A DNA stretch of 64,000 nt from JAGWBJ01 sp964291465 (GCA_964291465.2 OZ219943.1:90717-154716), one strand, 5' to 3'. Counted from the first letter of the stretch, positions 37,277 through 45,926 are shown. Notes: generated by a model not told the origin, from the letters alone. Translations and numbers: made by a program.

Positions 37277-40200
37277 TCACGAGGGAAGTCCCTGAGGGAT
37301 CTGGGTCCCCTCCTGACGGGCTTCCAGGGCCGTCTCCATCTCCAGGTACAGTTGTTGCAGCTTCTCCCGTGTTTCGGGCGACGGGTCTTCCCACAAGCCA
37401 CGTTCCATCGCCTCCAACAACCTTTCGACGACCCCCTTCAGTGCCCAGGGGTTGCTCTGGCGGAAGAAGTCCTGGGTGTCCGAGTCGAAGACGTAGCTTT
37501 CCGTGACGTCTTCGTACATCCAGTCCTCGATGACCTGGGCGGTGGCGTCATAGCCGAACATGTAGTCCACCGTGGCGGCCAGCTCGAAGGCGCCCTTGTA
37601 GCCATGACGCTTCATCGACTCGATCCACTTGGGGTTGACAACCCGGCTCCGAAACACGCGGCGAGCCTCGTCCTGAAGGTCCCTGTTCTTGACACGAGTC
37701 GGATCGGCGCTGTCGCCGAAGAACTGCCGGGGACTTCGTCCTGTCAAGGCTCGGACGGTGGCTATCATGCCGCCGTGGTACTGCATGTAGTCGTCACTGT
37801 CGAATATGTCGTGCTCCCGGGTATCCTGGTTCTTTGCTGCCACAACTATCTGCCCGAACCGACGCCTGAACTGGGCCCTGGCGTTGACTCCGTGGTCCCG
37901 TCGGGTGTAGGCGTACCCGCCCCAGGCGGTATAGACCTCGGCCAGGTCCTGGACGGTCTCCCAGTTCCGTTCGTCCAGCACGGGCAGTATGCCGGCCCCG
38001 TAGGAGCCAGGCTTGCTCCCAAAGATTCGGTAGAGGCTGCGGTCGTGAAGCCCATCACGATGGGCGTTCGTTGCCCCGTCCTCGGAACCCTGCTCGGCCG
38101 CTCCCTGGTGGCCCAGGTCCTCCCGCACGTGCTTGACCAGGTAGTTGTCTTCCGGAGACTCGTCCAGGGAGGCCACCAGCTCCACGGCCCGGTCGAGAAG
38201 GTTGATCAGGTTGGGGAAGGCGTCCCGGAAGAACCCGCTGATCCTTACGGTGACGTCGATGCGCGGGCGTCCCAGCTCGGCCAACGGTACGGCATCCAGA
38301 CCGGTGACCCTGCGACTCTCCTGTTGCCAGGTGGGACGTACGCCAAGCAGGTGCATTATCTGGGCCACGTCGTCGCCGTGGGTGCGCATGGCCGACGTGC
38401 CCCAGACCACCATGCCGACCATTTCCGGGTAGTCCCCTTCTTCTTCCAGGTACTTCTCCAGCAGGGATTCGGCCAATCGCTTTCCGGTCTCCCAGGCGGC
38501 CGGGGATGGAATGGTCTTCGGGTCCACGGAGTAGAAGTTGCGGCCTGTGGGCAGGATGCCGGCCATGCCGCGCGTCGGCGCTCCGCTGGGCCCCGGGGGC
38601 ACGAACCTCCCATCCAGCCCCCTGAGCAGATTGCCGATCTCGTCGGGCGTCCTCATCAGGGCCGGGTACACAGTCTCTGCGACGTACTCCAACGTGGACT
38701 GGACCTGGGTGTCGGGCCCTCCCAGTACATGGCTTACAACGGGGGCCACGTTCTCGGGATAGAAGCCTCGTGCCAGCATTTCGCAGTAGGCCTGCCGGCA
38801 TAGCCGTTCTATCCGTTGCAGCACGTCACCGTTGGTGCGCACCGGCGTCCCGACGTCCACCGCGCCTATGACCGGAGGGATTGGACCATTGGGAGATGCG
38901 CCAAGGTGGTCGTTCAGCTCTTGGTAGTCCAGGCCCAGTGCTTCCGAGACGGCGCGACGCAAGCTGGGAACACCGCCGTTGTCCAGCCGGGTCAGGGCGC
39001 ACAACAGCCCGACCAGCCGCTCGCCCCCAGGAGTCTCTCCCAAGATATGGAGGCCGTCCTTGATCTGGGCGTCCTTGAGCTCGCAGAGATACCCGTCAAC
39101 CTGAAGGATGAGATCACCGAAATCGTCCGGCCGGGAGTCGAGCCCAAGGTCGCGGTGCAGCTCGGCCTCCTGCACCGTTTCCCATATCTGGGCTTCCAGC
39201 ATCGGCAACTTGGACGGGTCCAGGGTCTGGCATTGATAGTGTTCGTCCATCAGCTGCTCGATCCGGGCGATGTCTCCGTAGCTGTCCGCGGTGGTCATCG
39301 CCGGGACCAGGTGGTCCACAATGGTGGCGTGAGCACGCCGTTTGGCCTGTGTCCCTTCTCCCGGGTCGTTGATGATGAACGGGTAGAAGAGAGGCACGTC
39401 GTCGAGGGCCACCTCCGGGTAGCAGGAGGGCGACAGGCCTATCCCCTTACCCGGGAGCCACTCCAGCGTGCCGTGTTTGCCCAGGTGTAGAATCGCGTCA
39501 GCCCCAAAAACGTCCCTGAGCCAGCGATAGTAGGCTATGTAATGATGCGTGGGGGCCAAGTCGGGACTGTGGTAGATGGCAATGGGGTTCTCTCCGAACC
39601 CGCGGGGCGGCTGCAGGCCGACGAATACGTTCCCCAAGTCGATCCCGGCAATGGCCAGACTTTCGTCGCTTCGGTACACGTGACCCGGAGGCTCGCCCCA
39701 GTCGCGGGTCAGCTCATCGGCTACCTGGTCCGTAAAGCCGGAAAACCATTCCACGTACTGGCGGGCTGTTACATGGCCCGCAGCCAGCCTTAGCTGCTCC
39801 TCGGTAAGGGAGTCCCGGTCATTGCTGCACCGCTCTATGATGCGATGGACCAGGGAGTCGCCATCTTCAGGGATGTCCGTCACCTTGTACCCAGCGTCTC
39901 TGAGGGCGTGGAGCAGCACGATGGCCGACGCCGGAGTGTCCAGCCCTACGGCGTTGCCTATGCGGGCGTCTTTGGTCGGATAGTTGCTGAGAATGACGGC
40001 GACCTTCTTCTCCGAATTGGGCTTCATGCCAAGCATGGCATGCTTGATGGCCAGTCTGGCCGCCAGCTCCACCCGGTCCTCCCTGGGCACGTAGCGTTGC
40101 AACCTGCCGTCCAGTCTCGACGGCCCTCCCGCAGGGTCTTCCTCCTTGAAGGAGATGGACACTGAGATGAGCCGTCCATCGAACTCCGGCAGGGCCACAT

Positions 40201-41158
40201 TCATTGCCGTGTCGATGGGCCCTAGTCCTAGAGAGCTCTCCCGCCACTCATCATGGGAGCCCGTGCTGACGATGGCCTGTACCATCGGCACGTTCAGCTT
40301 GTCCAAGTAGTCCACAGACCATCCGGAGGCGATGGCAGGACCCTCATCGCTCAGGTCCCCCATGGACATTCCCATGGTGTTGATGATGCATTGCACCCTC
40401 GGAGCGCCATCCGGACCGGCCAGGTAGTCGGCGAACGCACGGTTGGCCAGTCCGGCACCTCCCGGAGCATGTTTCAGGCTGAAGGCGAACACCGGTAGCA
40501 CGTTGGCGCCCATGCCTTCCAGGCTGCGGACCAGGCTGTCGATGGGCTGCAGGTTGCCGCTCATCCAATGTGCCCGGTAGAAGAGGACTCCGATGGAGGG
40601 CCGCCCGGGTCTGAACCTCCGGGCAACGAACGAGTCCACGTCGGTCCCATCCGGGACGTCGGGGTGGTATATGCCTTCCCAGGGCAACGGCGCCGGGGCC
40701 TCATGTCCATGCTCCGTACCCAGGTAGGTATCGCTCAGGAACAGGAACATGTTATGGAAATTCCGAACGCCCCCTTGCATCAGGTAACCGAAGACGGTCT
40801 CCACCTCCGCCACCGGCACAGTGCAGGCTGACACCAAGTCTTCGTCCCATTCCTGATGTCCGGGGCAGGCGATGAGGGGTATGCCCCCGCCACGGCAATA
40901 CCGCACCAACGCGTCGAAGGAGTCGGGCATTGCGTGCTTTCCTCCCAGCAGCCGCAGCACTACCGCTCCCGAGTCCGAGACAAGGTCCATCAATCTGATG
41001 TCCGGCTCCGACCTGCTCCGGTCCGGGTCGGCAGGCGCCGACGCGGGATTGAAGGCGGCCACCCGCGGGAAGCCCTCGGGCAGACCCGACAGCGCACGTT
41101 CGGCGGTCAGTATGTCCGTGTCAGCGGTCGTGACGAACAGAATCGATTTCTCTTGCAT
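37277..41158 (-). CDS. cobN: Cobaltochelatase large subunit CobN
   Basis: 1293 residues, the usual size of CobN/BchH. It begins MQEKSILFVTTADTDIL and carries GVLFYRAHWMSGNL, HHYIAYYRWLRDVFGADA and the hallmark HLGKHGTLEWLPGKGIGLS. It catalyses ATP-dependent cobalt insertion into hydrogenobyrinic acid (or its diamide) with an AAA/VWA partner, here probably the ChlI-ChlD fusion. The ATG at 41158 (GGAA seven bases upstream) is preferred over a TTG at 41170. It follows cbiE by 23 bases on the minus strand, so both sit under the minus-strand cobalamin riboswitch. Confidence 0.93.
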   Translation of the reverse strand: MQEKSILFVTTADTDILTAERALSGLPEGFPRVAAFNPASAPADPDRSRSEPDIRLMDLVSDSGAVVLRLLGGKHAMPDSFDALVRYCRGGGIPLIACPGHQEWDEDLVSACTVPVAEVETVFGYLMQGGVRNFHNMFLFLSDTYLGTEHGHEAPAPLPWEGIYHPDVPDGTDVDSFVARRFRPGRPSIGVLFYRAHWMSGNLQPIDSLVRSLEGMGANVLPVFAFSLKHAPGGAGLANRAFADYLAGPDGAPRVQCIINTMGMSMGDLSDEGPAIASGWSVDYLDKLNVPMVQAIVSTGSHDEWRESSLGLGPIDTAMNVALPEFDGRLISVSISFKEEDPAGGPSRLDGRLQRYVPREDRVELAARLAIKHAMLGMKPNSEKKVAVILSNYPTKDARIGNAVGLDTPASAIVLLHALRDAGYKVTDIPEDGDSLVHRIIERCSNDRDSLTEEQLRLAAGHVTARQYVEWFSGFTDQVADELTRDWGEPPGHVYRSDESLAIAGIDLGNVFVGLQPPRGFGENPIAIYHSPDLAPTHHYIAYYRWLRDVFGADAILHLGKHGTLEWLPGKGIGLSPSCYPEVALDDVPLFYPFIINDPGEGTQAKRRAHATIVDHLVPAMTTADSYGDIARIEQLMDEHYQCQTLDPSKLPMLEAQIWETVQEAELHRDLGLDSRPDDFGDLILQVDGYLCELKDAQIKDGLHILGETPGGERLVGLLCALTRLDNGGVPSLRRAVSEALGLDYQELNDHLGASPNGPIPPVIGAVDVGTPVRTNGDVLQRIERLCRQAYCEMLARGFYPENVAPVVSHVLGGPDTQVQSTLEYVAETVYPALMRTPDEIGNLLRGLDGRFVPPGPSGAPTRGMAGILPTGRNFYSVDPKTIPSPAAWETGKRLAESLLEKYLEEEGDYPEMVGMVVWGTSAMRTHGDDVAQIMHLLGVRPTWQQESRRVTGLDAVPLAELGRPRIDVTVRISGFFRDAFPNLINLLDRAVELVASLDESPEDNYLVKHVREDLGHQGAAEQGSEDGATNAHRDGLHDRSLYRIFGSKPGSYGAGILPVLDERNWETVQDLAEVYTAWGGYAYTRRDHGVNARAQFRRRFGQIVVAAKNQDTREHDIFDSDDYMQYHGGMIATVRALTGRSPRQFFGDSADPTRVKNRDLQDEARRVFRSRVVNPKWIESMKRHGYKGAFELAATVDYMFGYDATAQVIEDWMYEDVTESYVFDSDTQDFFRQSNPWALKGVVERLLEAMERGLWEDPSPETREKLQQLYLEMETALEARQEGTQIPQGLPS

Positions 41159-41181
41159 CGGCCGTTCCAATGGCGCCCTGG

Positions 41182-41856
41182 TCAGTCTCCTTTACAACTG
41201 ACGGTCTCTCCGCAAAGAAAGACCATGATGGACAGGTCGCTGAACTCTTCCGCGATGTTGCCGCACTGACCGAGCTCACCGACCCAGCGGCCCTCGTCTT
41301 CAAGGGTGAGTCGCTGGTATACCTGCACGGGCAGGTCCGCCCGAACGCCCGCGTTCACCAGTCCTCTGGCGATGGCGGCGGGCATGAGATCGAAGGGACG
41401 AGGGAGGAGCACGACGTGCCTGTGCCCTTCGTTGACGTAGTGGACCAGCTCGTCCAGGTCGTCGGGCGAGCCCGTGCGCCTGTGCAGCGTGATGAATACG
41501 ACATCTTCCAGCGAGACTCCCGCGCGGGACAGGGCCACCTGGACCGAGCTGACCGAGTGCACCAACTTCACGCGCGGGGTGCGACGACGCACACGGTCCA
41601 GCAACTCGCTGGCCGAGACGGTCAGGTCTCCCCAGCAGCAGACCACGCACCGCCTTCCTCGCCTTGCCTGTTCCGCCGCGTACTCCAGGACCTGCTCCTG
41701 GTCGCGGTATGTCATGGGGCACACCTCGGCATGCTCGAGCCAGGGCCGCACCACGTTCAATACGGTCGCAAACCCGACCGCGAGGTCGGCGCCAAGAAGC
41801 GCATCGCGTCCCTGCAGCGTAAGCATTTCGGAGCAGCCGGGACCGACCGCCACCAC
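41182..41856 (-). CDS. cbiE: Precorrin-6Y/cobalt-precorrin-7 C5-methyltransferase, CbiE type
   Basis: About 224 residues from GTG 41856. Tetrapyrrole methylase fold: N-terminal VVAVGPGCSEMLT (SAM-binding glycine loop), VHSVSSVQVALSRAGVSLEDVVFITLH (GVSSVQLA-type motif of CbiE), and the AAIARGLVNAGV helix. It methylates C5 of the corrin ring. Only the CbiE part is present; there is no fused CbiT. No ATG, GTG or TTG exists in frame between the riboswitch terminator and the tandem GTG codons at 41856/41853, so the start is uncertain and the ribosome binding site weak. It is the first gene of the riboswitch-controlled minus-strand operon. Confidence 0.82.
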   Translation of the reverse strand: MVAVGPGCSEMLTLQGRDALLGADLAVGFATVLNVVRPWLEHAEVCPMTYRDQEQVLEYAAEQARRGRRCVVCCWGDLTVSASELLDRVRRRTPRVKLVHSVSSVQVALSRAGVSLEDVVFITLHRRTGSPDDLDELVHYVNEGHRHVVLLPRPFDLMPAAIARGLVNAGVRADLPVQVYQRLTLEDEGRWVGELGQCGNIAEEFSDLSIMVFLCGETVSCKGD

Positions 41857-41940
41857 CGTTATCGCGTTGTCTTTGTCGAAGCCAGGACTAGTAATCGGGA
41901 CCGCCTTTGTCCGCCCGGACCGGAGTCCGGGAAAATGAGA

Positions 41941-41971
41941 AACCCCCCGGCTCTGCTCCTGCCGGGGGGTT
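41941..41971 (-). terminator. Riboswitch-linked intrinsic terminator upstream of cbiE
   Basis: AACCCCCCGGC and GCCGGGGGGTT form an 11-base-pair stem with a nine-base loop; on the minus strand the right arm is followed by TTTCTCATTTT. It lies about 55 bases beyond the aptamer's 3' side and before cbiE, as expected of a cobalamin-controlled expression platform. Confidence 0.75.
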
Positions 41972-42024
41972 CTTTCGTTATCGGATTGGCGGTCAACGCC
42001 AAAGGGCCGTTCTGTTAAGCGCAG

Positions 42025-42175
42025 AAGCAGAGCACCTCTACCCGGGCAGGTTTCCTGACTTGCGAGCCTTGGAGCTTCCAACGCTCGTTCACAGTGGCGC
42101 AACCGTGGCGGAATCTCACCGCCTTCCCCTGTATAGCCGATACTGGCTCACCGGGCGGGCCTTTGAATTGTTAAA
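42025..42175 (-). promoter_or_regulatory. Cobalamin riboswitch (AdoCbl aptamer), minus strand
   Basis: The minus strand reads the conserved blocks in order: GGGGAAGGCGGTGAGATTCCGC, the B12-box-type GCCACTG (42098-42092), then AGTCAGGAAACCTGCC (about 42060-42045). These are the diagnostic words of cobalamin riboswitches. It controls cbiE-cobN and probably cbtBA-chlID; B12 binding is expected to repress them through the adjacent terminator. Confidence 0.92.
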
Positions 42176-42203
42176 GAGACGCCGGACTAGAGACGCCGGA
42201 CTA
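42176..42203. repeat. 14-bp perfect tandem duplication in riboswitch leader
   Basis: GAGACGCCGGACTA occurs twice head to tail (42176-42189 and 42190-42203), between the minus-strand promoter and the aptamer. Confidence 0.9.
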
Positions 42204-42218
42204 GTGTTCCGAGTCACG

Positions 42219-42247
42219 AGTATAGGGCTTATCCCGGCCCTTGTCAA
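42219..42247 (-). promoter_or_regulatory. Sigma-70-type promoter for the cbiE-cobN riboswitch transcript
   Basis: On the minus strand TTGACA (42247-42242), exactly 17 bases, TATACT (42224-42219). Near-consensus, and placed just upstream of the minus-strand aptamer. Confidence 0.75.
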
Positions 42248-42301
42248 CGACTCTCGTTGGCTGGTTCTTGGCCCTGGAACGGACGGGGCTATTCATCGAT
42301 G

Positions 42302-42330
42302 TTGACATGCTGGTGAACCGCTGTTAGCAT
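42302..42330 (+). promoter_or_regulatory. Sigma-70-type promoter for the btuC-cobD riboswitch transcript
   Basis: TTGACA (42302-42307), exactly 17 bases, TAGCAT (42325-42330), immediately upstream of the plus-strand aptamer. The two B12 promoters are divergent, with -35 boxes about 55 bases apart. Confidence 0.72.
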
Positions 42331-42339
42331 CGGTACCAT

Positions 42340-42525
42340 AATCTAGGCCGACCAGCCCGGTGTGCTCGATAAACGAGCGCAGATTAGGGAAAGCGGTGTG
42401 AATCCGCTGCGGAGGCGGCACTGTGACCGGGTAGCCTCCCGCTGAAGCCACTGTCCTTTCTGGATGGGAAGGCGCGGGAAAGGCGATGATCCGGGAGCCA
42501 GGAGACCTGCCGGGCTGAGCTGAGC
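42340..42525 (+). promoter_or_regulatory. Cobalamin riboswitch (AdoCbl aptamer), plus strand
   Basis: Conserved blocks in order: GGGAAAGCGGTGTGAATCCGC, GCGGCACTGTGACCGGG, GAAGCCACTGTC (B12-box GCCACTG at 42447-42453) and GAGCCAGGAGACCTGCC (42495-42511). It is a second, independent copy driving the corrinoid-transport and nucleotide-loop operon on the opposite strand from the first. Confidence 0.93.
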
Positions 42526-42599
42526 GGTTGCTCTTCGTCCCAGGGAGCGCTCAGGTTGCGCTCAGTCCCCACCAACGGGGCTGAGGACCACCAACAGCC

Positions 42600-42632
42600 A
42601 TCCCTGCTGTACGAGAGCGGCAGGGATTTTCT
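42600..42632 (+). terminator. Intrinsic terminator of the plus-strand cobalamin riboswitch
   Basis: ATCCCTGC (42600-42607) pairs with GCAGGGAT (42620-42627), the stem extending inward by wobble pairs, followed by TTTCTGTT. Because it lies inside the longest open frame, the true btuC start must be downstream of it. Confidence 0.75.
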
Positions 42633-42633
42633 G

Positions 42634-43803
42634 TTGGATGCAGCAAATTCCGGGGCGCCCAACCTGCGCTCCGACGAAGATAGGCCGTCCGTTGGCGGGC
42701 CCGCATTCTGGACCCACTTGGGCCGCACCCACTTGGGCCGGCTTCCCCGTCTCTCCTCTGTACGCAGCTCACCCGTAGTATTGAAGCTTGTCGCCGGCGC
42801 AGCGTTCCTGCTGGCCGTCGGCTTCGTCCTGGCGATAATCGCCGCCGGCACCGGGCCCTATACCATTCCTGCCTCCCACACCGTCGGCATCCTGCTGGAG
42901 CAGGTCGGCGTTGCTCAGTCCACCGCCTCGGATACCGAAGAGGCGATTGTCACCGCGGTGCGGCTGCCCCGCATCACTCTCGCGCTGATAGTCGGAGCAG
43001 CATTGGGTGTTGCCGGGGCAGTAATGCAGGGCCTGTTCCGCAACCCGATGGCGGACCCGGGCATCATCGGGGTGTCCACGGGAGGGGCCCTGGGCGCCGT
43101 GGTCTCCATAGCCATAGGGGCGCACGCGACCTTCTCCCTGGCCCTGCCCGGCATGTCTTTCGCCGGAGCCGCGGGCGCCCTGGCGCTGGTGTATGCCGTT
43201 GCCTCCGTCGGAGGGCGGTTTTCCATGGCCGCATTGCTGCTGGCCGGTCTGGCGGTGAGCGCCTTCATAGCCGCGATCATCTCGGCGATCGTCCTCTTCA
43301 CCGAGAACCTGGAGGCCCAACGTGAAATGCTCTTCTGGCTGGCAGGCGGGCTGGACGCCTCACTGTGGTCCGACGTGCGGCTGTGCTTGCCCTTCGTTCT
43401 ACTGGGAGGAGCGGTGGCCGTCTTCCTGTCCCGAGACCTCAACCTTCTGATGGTCAGCGAGGACGAAGCCCGCTCGCTGGGCGTCCGGGTCGGGCTGACC
43501 AGGAACTCACTTCTGCTGGCGGCTTCCCTGATCACCGGAGCGGCGGTCGCGTTCTCGGGGGCCATAGCCTTTGTGGGGCTGGTCGTTCCCCACACGCTGC
43601 GACTGGTCATTGGGGCCGATCACCGGGTATTGGTGCCTCTCAGCGCCATTGGCGGAGGGGTGTTCCTGCTGTCAGCCGACACCCTGGCGCGTCTTGTCAT
43701 AGCTCCGGCCGAGGTTAGCGTTGGGATCATCACCGCTCTCGTAGGGGCGCCCTTCTTCCTGATGCTGCTGGCCCGCAACAAGGCGCGAGCCTCGATGCTG
43801 TAA
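42634..43803 (+). CDS. btuC: Cobalamin/iron-type ABC transporter permease (BtuC/FecCD)
   Basis: About 389 residues from a tentative TTG at 42634; a later TTG at 42781 would give 340, nearer the usual FecCD length. Roughly ten membrane helices, with the family motifs RLPRITLALIVGAALGVAGAVMQ-like, NPMADPGIIGVSTGGALG and GAIAFVGLVVPH. It pairs with btuF and btuD downstream for vitamin B12 or cobinamide import. The longer open frame back to 42556 includes the terminator and is probably leader. The N-terminal segment carries a 15-bp tandem duplication (42712-42741, encoding THLGR twice), so it is unlikely to be conserved. Confidence 0.88.
   Translation: MDAANSGAPNLRSDEDRPSVGGPAFWTHLGRTHLGRLPRLSSVRSSPVVLKLVAGAAFLLAVGFVLAIIAAGTGPYTIPASHTVGILLEQVGVAQSTASDTEEAIVTAVRLPRITLALIVGAALGVAGAVMQGLFRNPMADPGIIGVSTGGALGAVVSIAIGAHATFSLALPGMSFAGAAGALALVYAVASVGGRFSMAALLLAGLAVSAFIAAIISAIVLFTENLEAQREMLFWLAGGLDASLWSDVRLCLPFVLLGGAVAVFLSRDLNLLMVSEDEARSLGVRVGLTRNSLLLAASLITGAAVAFSGAIAFVGLVVPHTLRLVIGADHRVLVPLSAIGGGVFLLSADTLARLVIAPAEVSVGIITALVGAPFFLMLLARNKARASML
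42712..42741. repeat. 15-bp tandem duplication at btuC N terminus
   Basis: ACCCACTTGGGCCGC is followed directly by a copy differing in the last base. Confidence 0.85.
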
Positions 43804-43827
43804 CCCGTCTCCCTGTAACCCGTCTCC
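43798..43827. repeat. 15-bp perfect tandem duplication spanning the btuC stop codon
   Basis: CTGTAACCCGTCTCC occurs twice in direct succession; each copy carries the CTG-TAA end of btuC, so the stop region is duplicated just before the btuF ribosome binding site. Confidence 0.9.
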
Positions 43828-43847
43828 AAGGAGGTATGTGAAAGGAT

Positions 43848-45089
43848 ATGGACAACAAGATGGGCGCCAAGTTAATCTCCACGGTCTCCGCACTTCTGGT
43901 CGCATTGGCCCTGACATTGGCGGCGGCTTGCGGCCCCACGGAGCAACCCACCGGCACCGCCAACCCCACCGCGACCCCGGCGCCGGAGGTCCCCGCGGCC
44001 ACTACGAACCCAACAGACGTACCCCCTCCGACAACAAGGCCAACGTCGACGCCCCTGCCGATGCCGGCCGGCACCGCCACGCCCCAGCCAACGGCTACGC
44101 CGCGACCCACGGCTACTCTCCTTCCCACTGCCACGCCCGAGCCGACGCCGGTTCCCCCGTACCCGGAAGTCCCCGGCGTCGTCGACGCATCCAACAGAGG
44201 CTGGCCCAGGGAAGTCGAGACGTCCGAGGGCCTGGTGAGGCTGGAGGGTCCTCCCCAGCGGATCCTCACCTACTCCCTTGGCCACGACGAGATAGTCCTT
44301 TCGTTGGTCGACGCCAATAGAATCGCCGCGGTCGGGAAGTTCACGACCAACCAAAGCTACTCAAACGTGGCGGACTGGGTGGCGGACATACCAATCTACG
44401 AGAAGGGGGCGGAAAACGTCCTAGCCCAGAAACCCGATCTGTTCATCGCATCCAAGTTCACCAAGGCCGACATCGTAGACCTGATCAAGGAAGCGGGGGT
44501 GCCGGTGGTGCGGCCGTCGCTTGAGAGCTCATCCGAAGGGAACATTCCCAACATCCTGCTGGTCGGCTACCTGCTCGGGGTGGAAGAACGGGCCTTGGAG
44601 CTGGCCGCTGAAATCGAGGACCGGCTGGCGGCCGTGACTCAACGGGTCCCGCCCCCTGGCGACTCCGACCGGCCGACGGTCGTCTCAATTACGCGCTATT
44701 CGGAGAAAGTCTACGTTCCCGGCATCGGGACGACCGAAGGAGGGATCATAGAAGCTGCCGGCGGCGTAAACGCGGCGGCCCGTGACGGCATTGACGGGAT
44801 TCAGAAGGTGAGCCTGGAATCGATAGCCGCACTGGCCCCCGAGATAATCCTGATAACCCAGTCCGGGGAGTCTGGAGGTGATGCATTGCGGGCGGACCTC
44901 TTGGCACACCCGGCGCTGGTGGCAGTGCCGGCCGTAATCAACGAGAGAATTCACGTCGTCGGTTCGAAGACCTACACGACCCTCTCCCACTGGAATGTCC
45001 GGGGCATCGAGGAAACGGCCGAACTGCTGTTCCCCGGCCGGTTCGAGGACATCGCCTTCACGGACTTCGAGCAGTACCAGGGAGAGTGA
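43848..45089 (+). CDS. btuF: Corrinoid ABC transporter substrate-binding lipoprotein (BtuF-like)
   Basis: 413 residues. Signal segment with lipobox LAAAC (Cys28), a Pro/Thr-rich spacer (about 33-105), then a two-lobed helical-backbone (class III) binding domain: PQRILTYSLGHDEIVLSL, LAQKPDLFIASKF, GGIIEAAGGVNAA and ALAPEIILIT. The family binds vitamin B12 or ferric siderophores; the riboswitch and cob genes point to corrinoids. ATG 43848 follows AAGGAGG at 43828-43834. The long spacer suits a protein anchored to the outer face of a single membrane. Confidence 0.9.
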   Translation: MDNKMGAKLISTVSALLVALALTLAAACGPTEQPTGTANPTATPAPEVPAATTNPTDVPPPTTRPTSTPLPMPAGTATPQPTATPRPTATLLPTATPEPTPVPPYPEVPGVVDASNRGWPREVETSEGLVRLEGPPQRILTYSLGHDEIVLSLVDANRIAAVGKFTTNQSYSNVADWVADIPIYEKGAENVLAQKPDLFIASKFTKADIVDLIKEAGVPVVRPSLESSSEGNIPNILLVGYLLGVEERALELAAEIEDRLAAVTQRVPPPGDSDRPTVVSITRYSEKVYVPGIGTTEGGIIEAAGGVNAAARDGIDGIQKVSLESIAALAPEIILITQSGESGGDALRADLLAHPALVAVPAVINERIHVVGSKTYTTLSHWNVRGIEETAELLFPGRFEDIAFTDFEQYQGE

Positions 45090-45092
45090 GTC

Positions 45093-45926
45093 TTGGGTGC
45101 AGGCCCCGACCACGACGTGCTTTCCGCAAGAGACATTTATGTAAACCTTGGCGCGACCGTCGTGCTGAAGGGAGTCTCGTTCGAGACACGCCCCGGAGAG
45201 ATAGCCGGACTCATCGGGCCGAACGGCGCAGGGAAGACGACGATGTTGCGGGTGTTGGCCGGACTGCTGCGACCCAACGCCGGTCAGGTGAGACTCGGGG
45301 CGACTCCACTGAAGGACCTGAACGCAGGTGAACGGGCGCAACGCATCGCCTTCATGCCCCAGCATTACGCGGCGCACCCCTTCACCGCCCTGGAAACAGT
45401 GCTCATGGCCCGTTACACCCACCTGGGCAGGTTCGAGCTGGAAGGCAAGCGCGACCGGAAGATCGCCCAGGAGGCCATGGCTCGGACCGACACCGCCAGG
45501 TTCGAGAGCCGCCAGCTGGACCGCCTGTCAGGTGGAGAGAGGCAGAGGGTCGTCCTCGCCCGGGCGATAGCCCAGCAGGCAGGGGTCATACTGTTGGACG
45601 AACCGTCATCCAGCCTCGACCTGAGGCACCGCCTGTCGGTGATGGAGATGTTGAAGGCCGAGGCGGCCAGCCGCTCCGTGTCAGTCGTGGTGGCGATGCA
45701 CGACGTAGCCCTGGCAGGCCGATACTGCGACAGGTTGGCCATGCTTTCCGACGGCTCCATCGTCGCCGAGGGAAGGGCCGGGGACGTGCTCACGCCCGAC
45801 AACTTCCGAGAAGTGTTCGGAGTGGAAACAAGGGTGGACGTGGACCCGGGAACCGGCTGTCCCCAGGTGTGGCTCATCGGACCGGTAAGCCGACCCGGCG
45901 GTGGGAACGACATGGAGGTGACATGA
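45093..45926 (+). CDS. btuD: Corrinoid ABC transporter ATP-binding protein (BtuD-like)
   Basis: 277 residues. Walker A GPNGAGKTT, Q-loop MPQHYAAHPF, signature LSGGERQR, Walker B VILLDEPSSSLD and H-loop VVAMHDVALA, in the order of the FecE/BtuD/HmuV family. TTG start three bases after the btuF stop. Its stop overlaps the cobT start (ATGA). With btuC and btuF it forms a complete importer. Confidence 0.92.
   Translation: MGAGPDHDVLSARDIYVNLGATVVLKGVSFETRPGEIAGLIGPNGAGKTTMLRVLAGLLRPNAGQVRLGATPLKDLNAGERAQRIAFMPQHYAAHPFTALETVLMARYTHLGRFELEGKRDRKIAQEAMARTDTARFESRQLDRLSGGERQRVVLARAIAQQAGVILLDEPSSSLDLRHRLSVMEMLKAEAASRSVSVVVAMHDVALAGRYCDRLAMLSDGSIVAEGRAGDVLTPDNFREVFGVETRVDVDPGTGCPQVWLIGPVSRPGGGNDMEVT

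Noticed and set aside
42180..42205. Possible short CRISPR-like repeat
   Set aside because: Only two copies, directly adjacent with no spacer, so a simple tandem duplication.
42556..42633. btuC starting at the TTG at 42556
   Set aside because: That region contains the riboswitch terminator hairpin and aligns with no FecCD N terminus, so it is leader.
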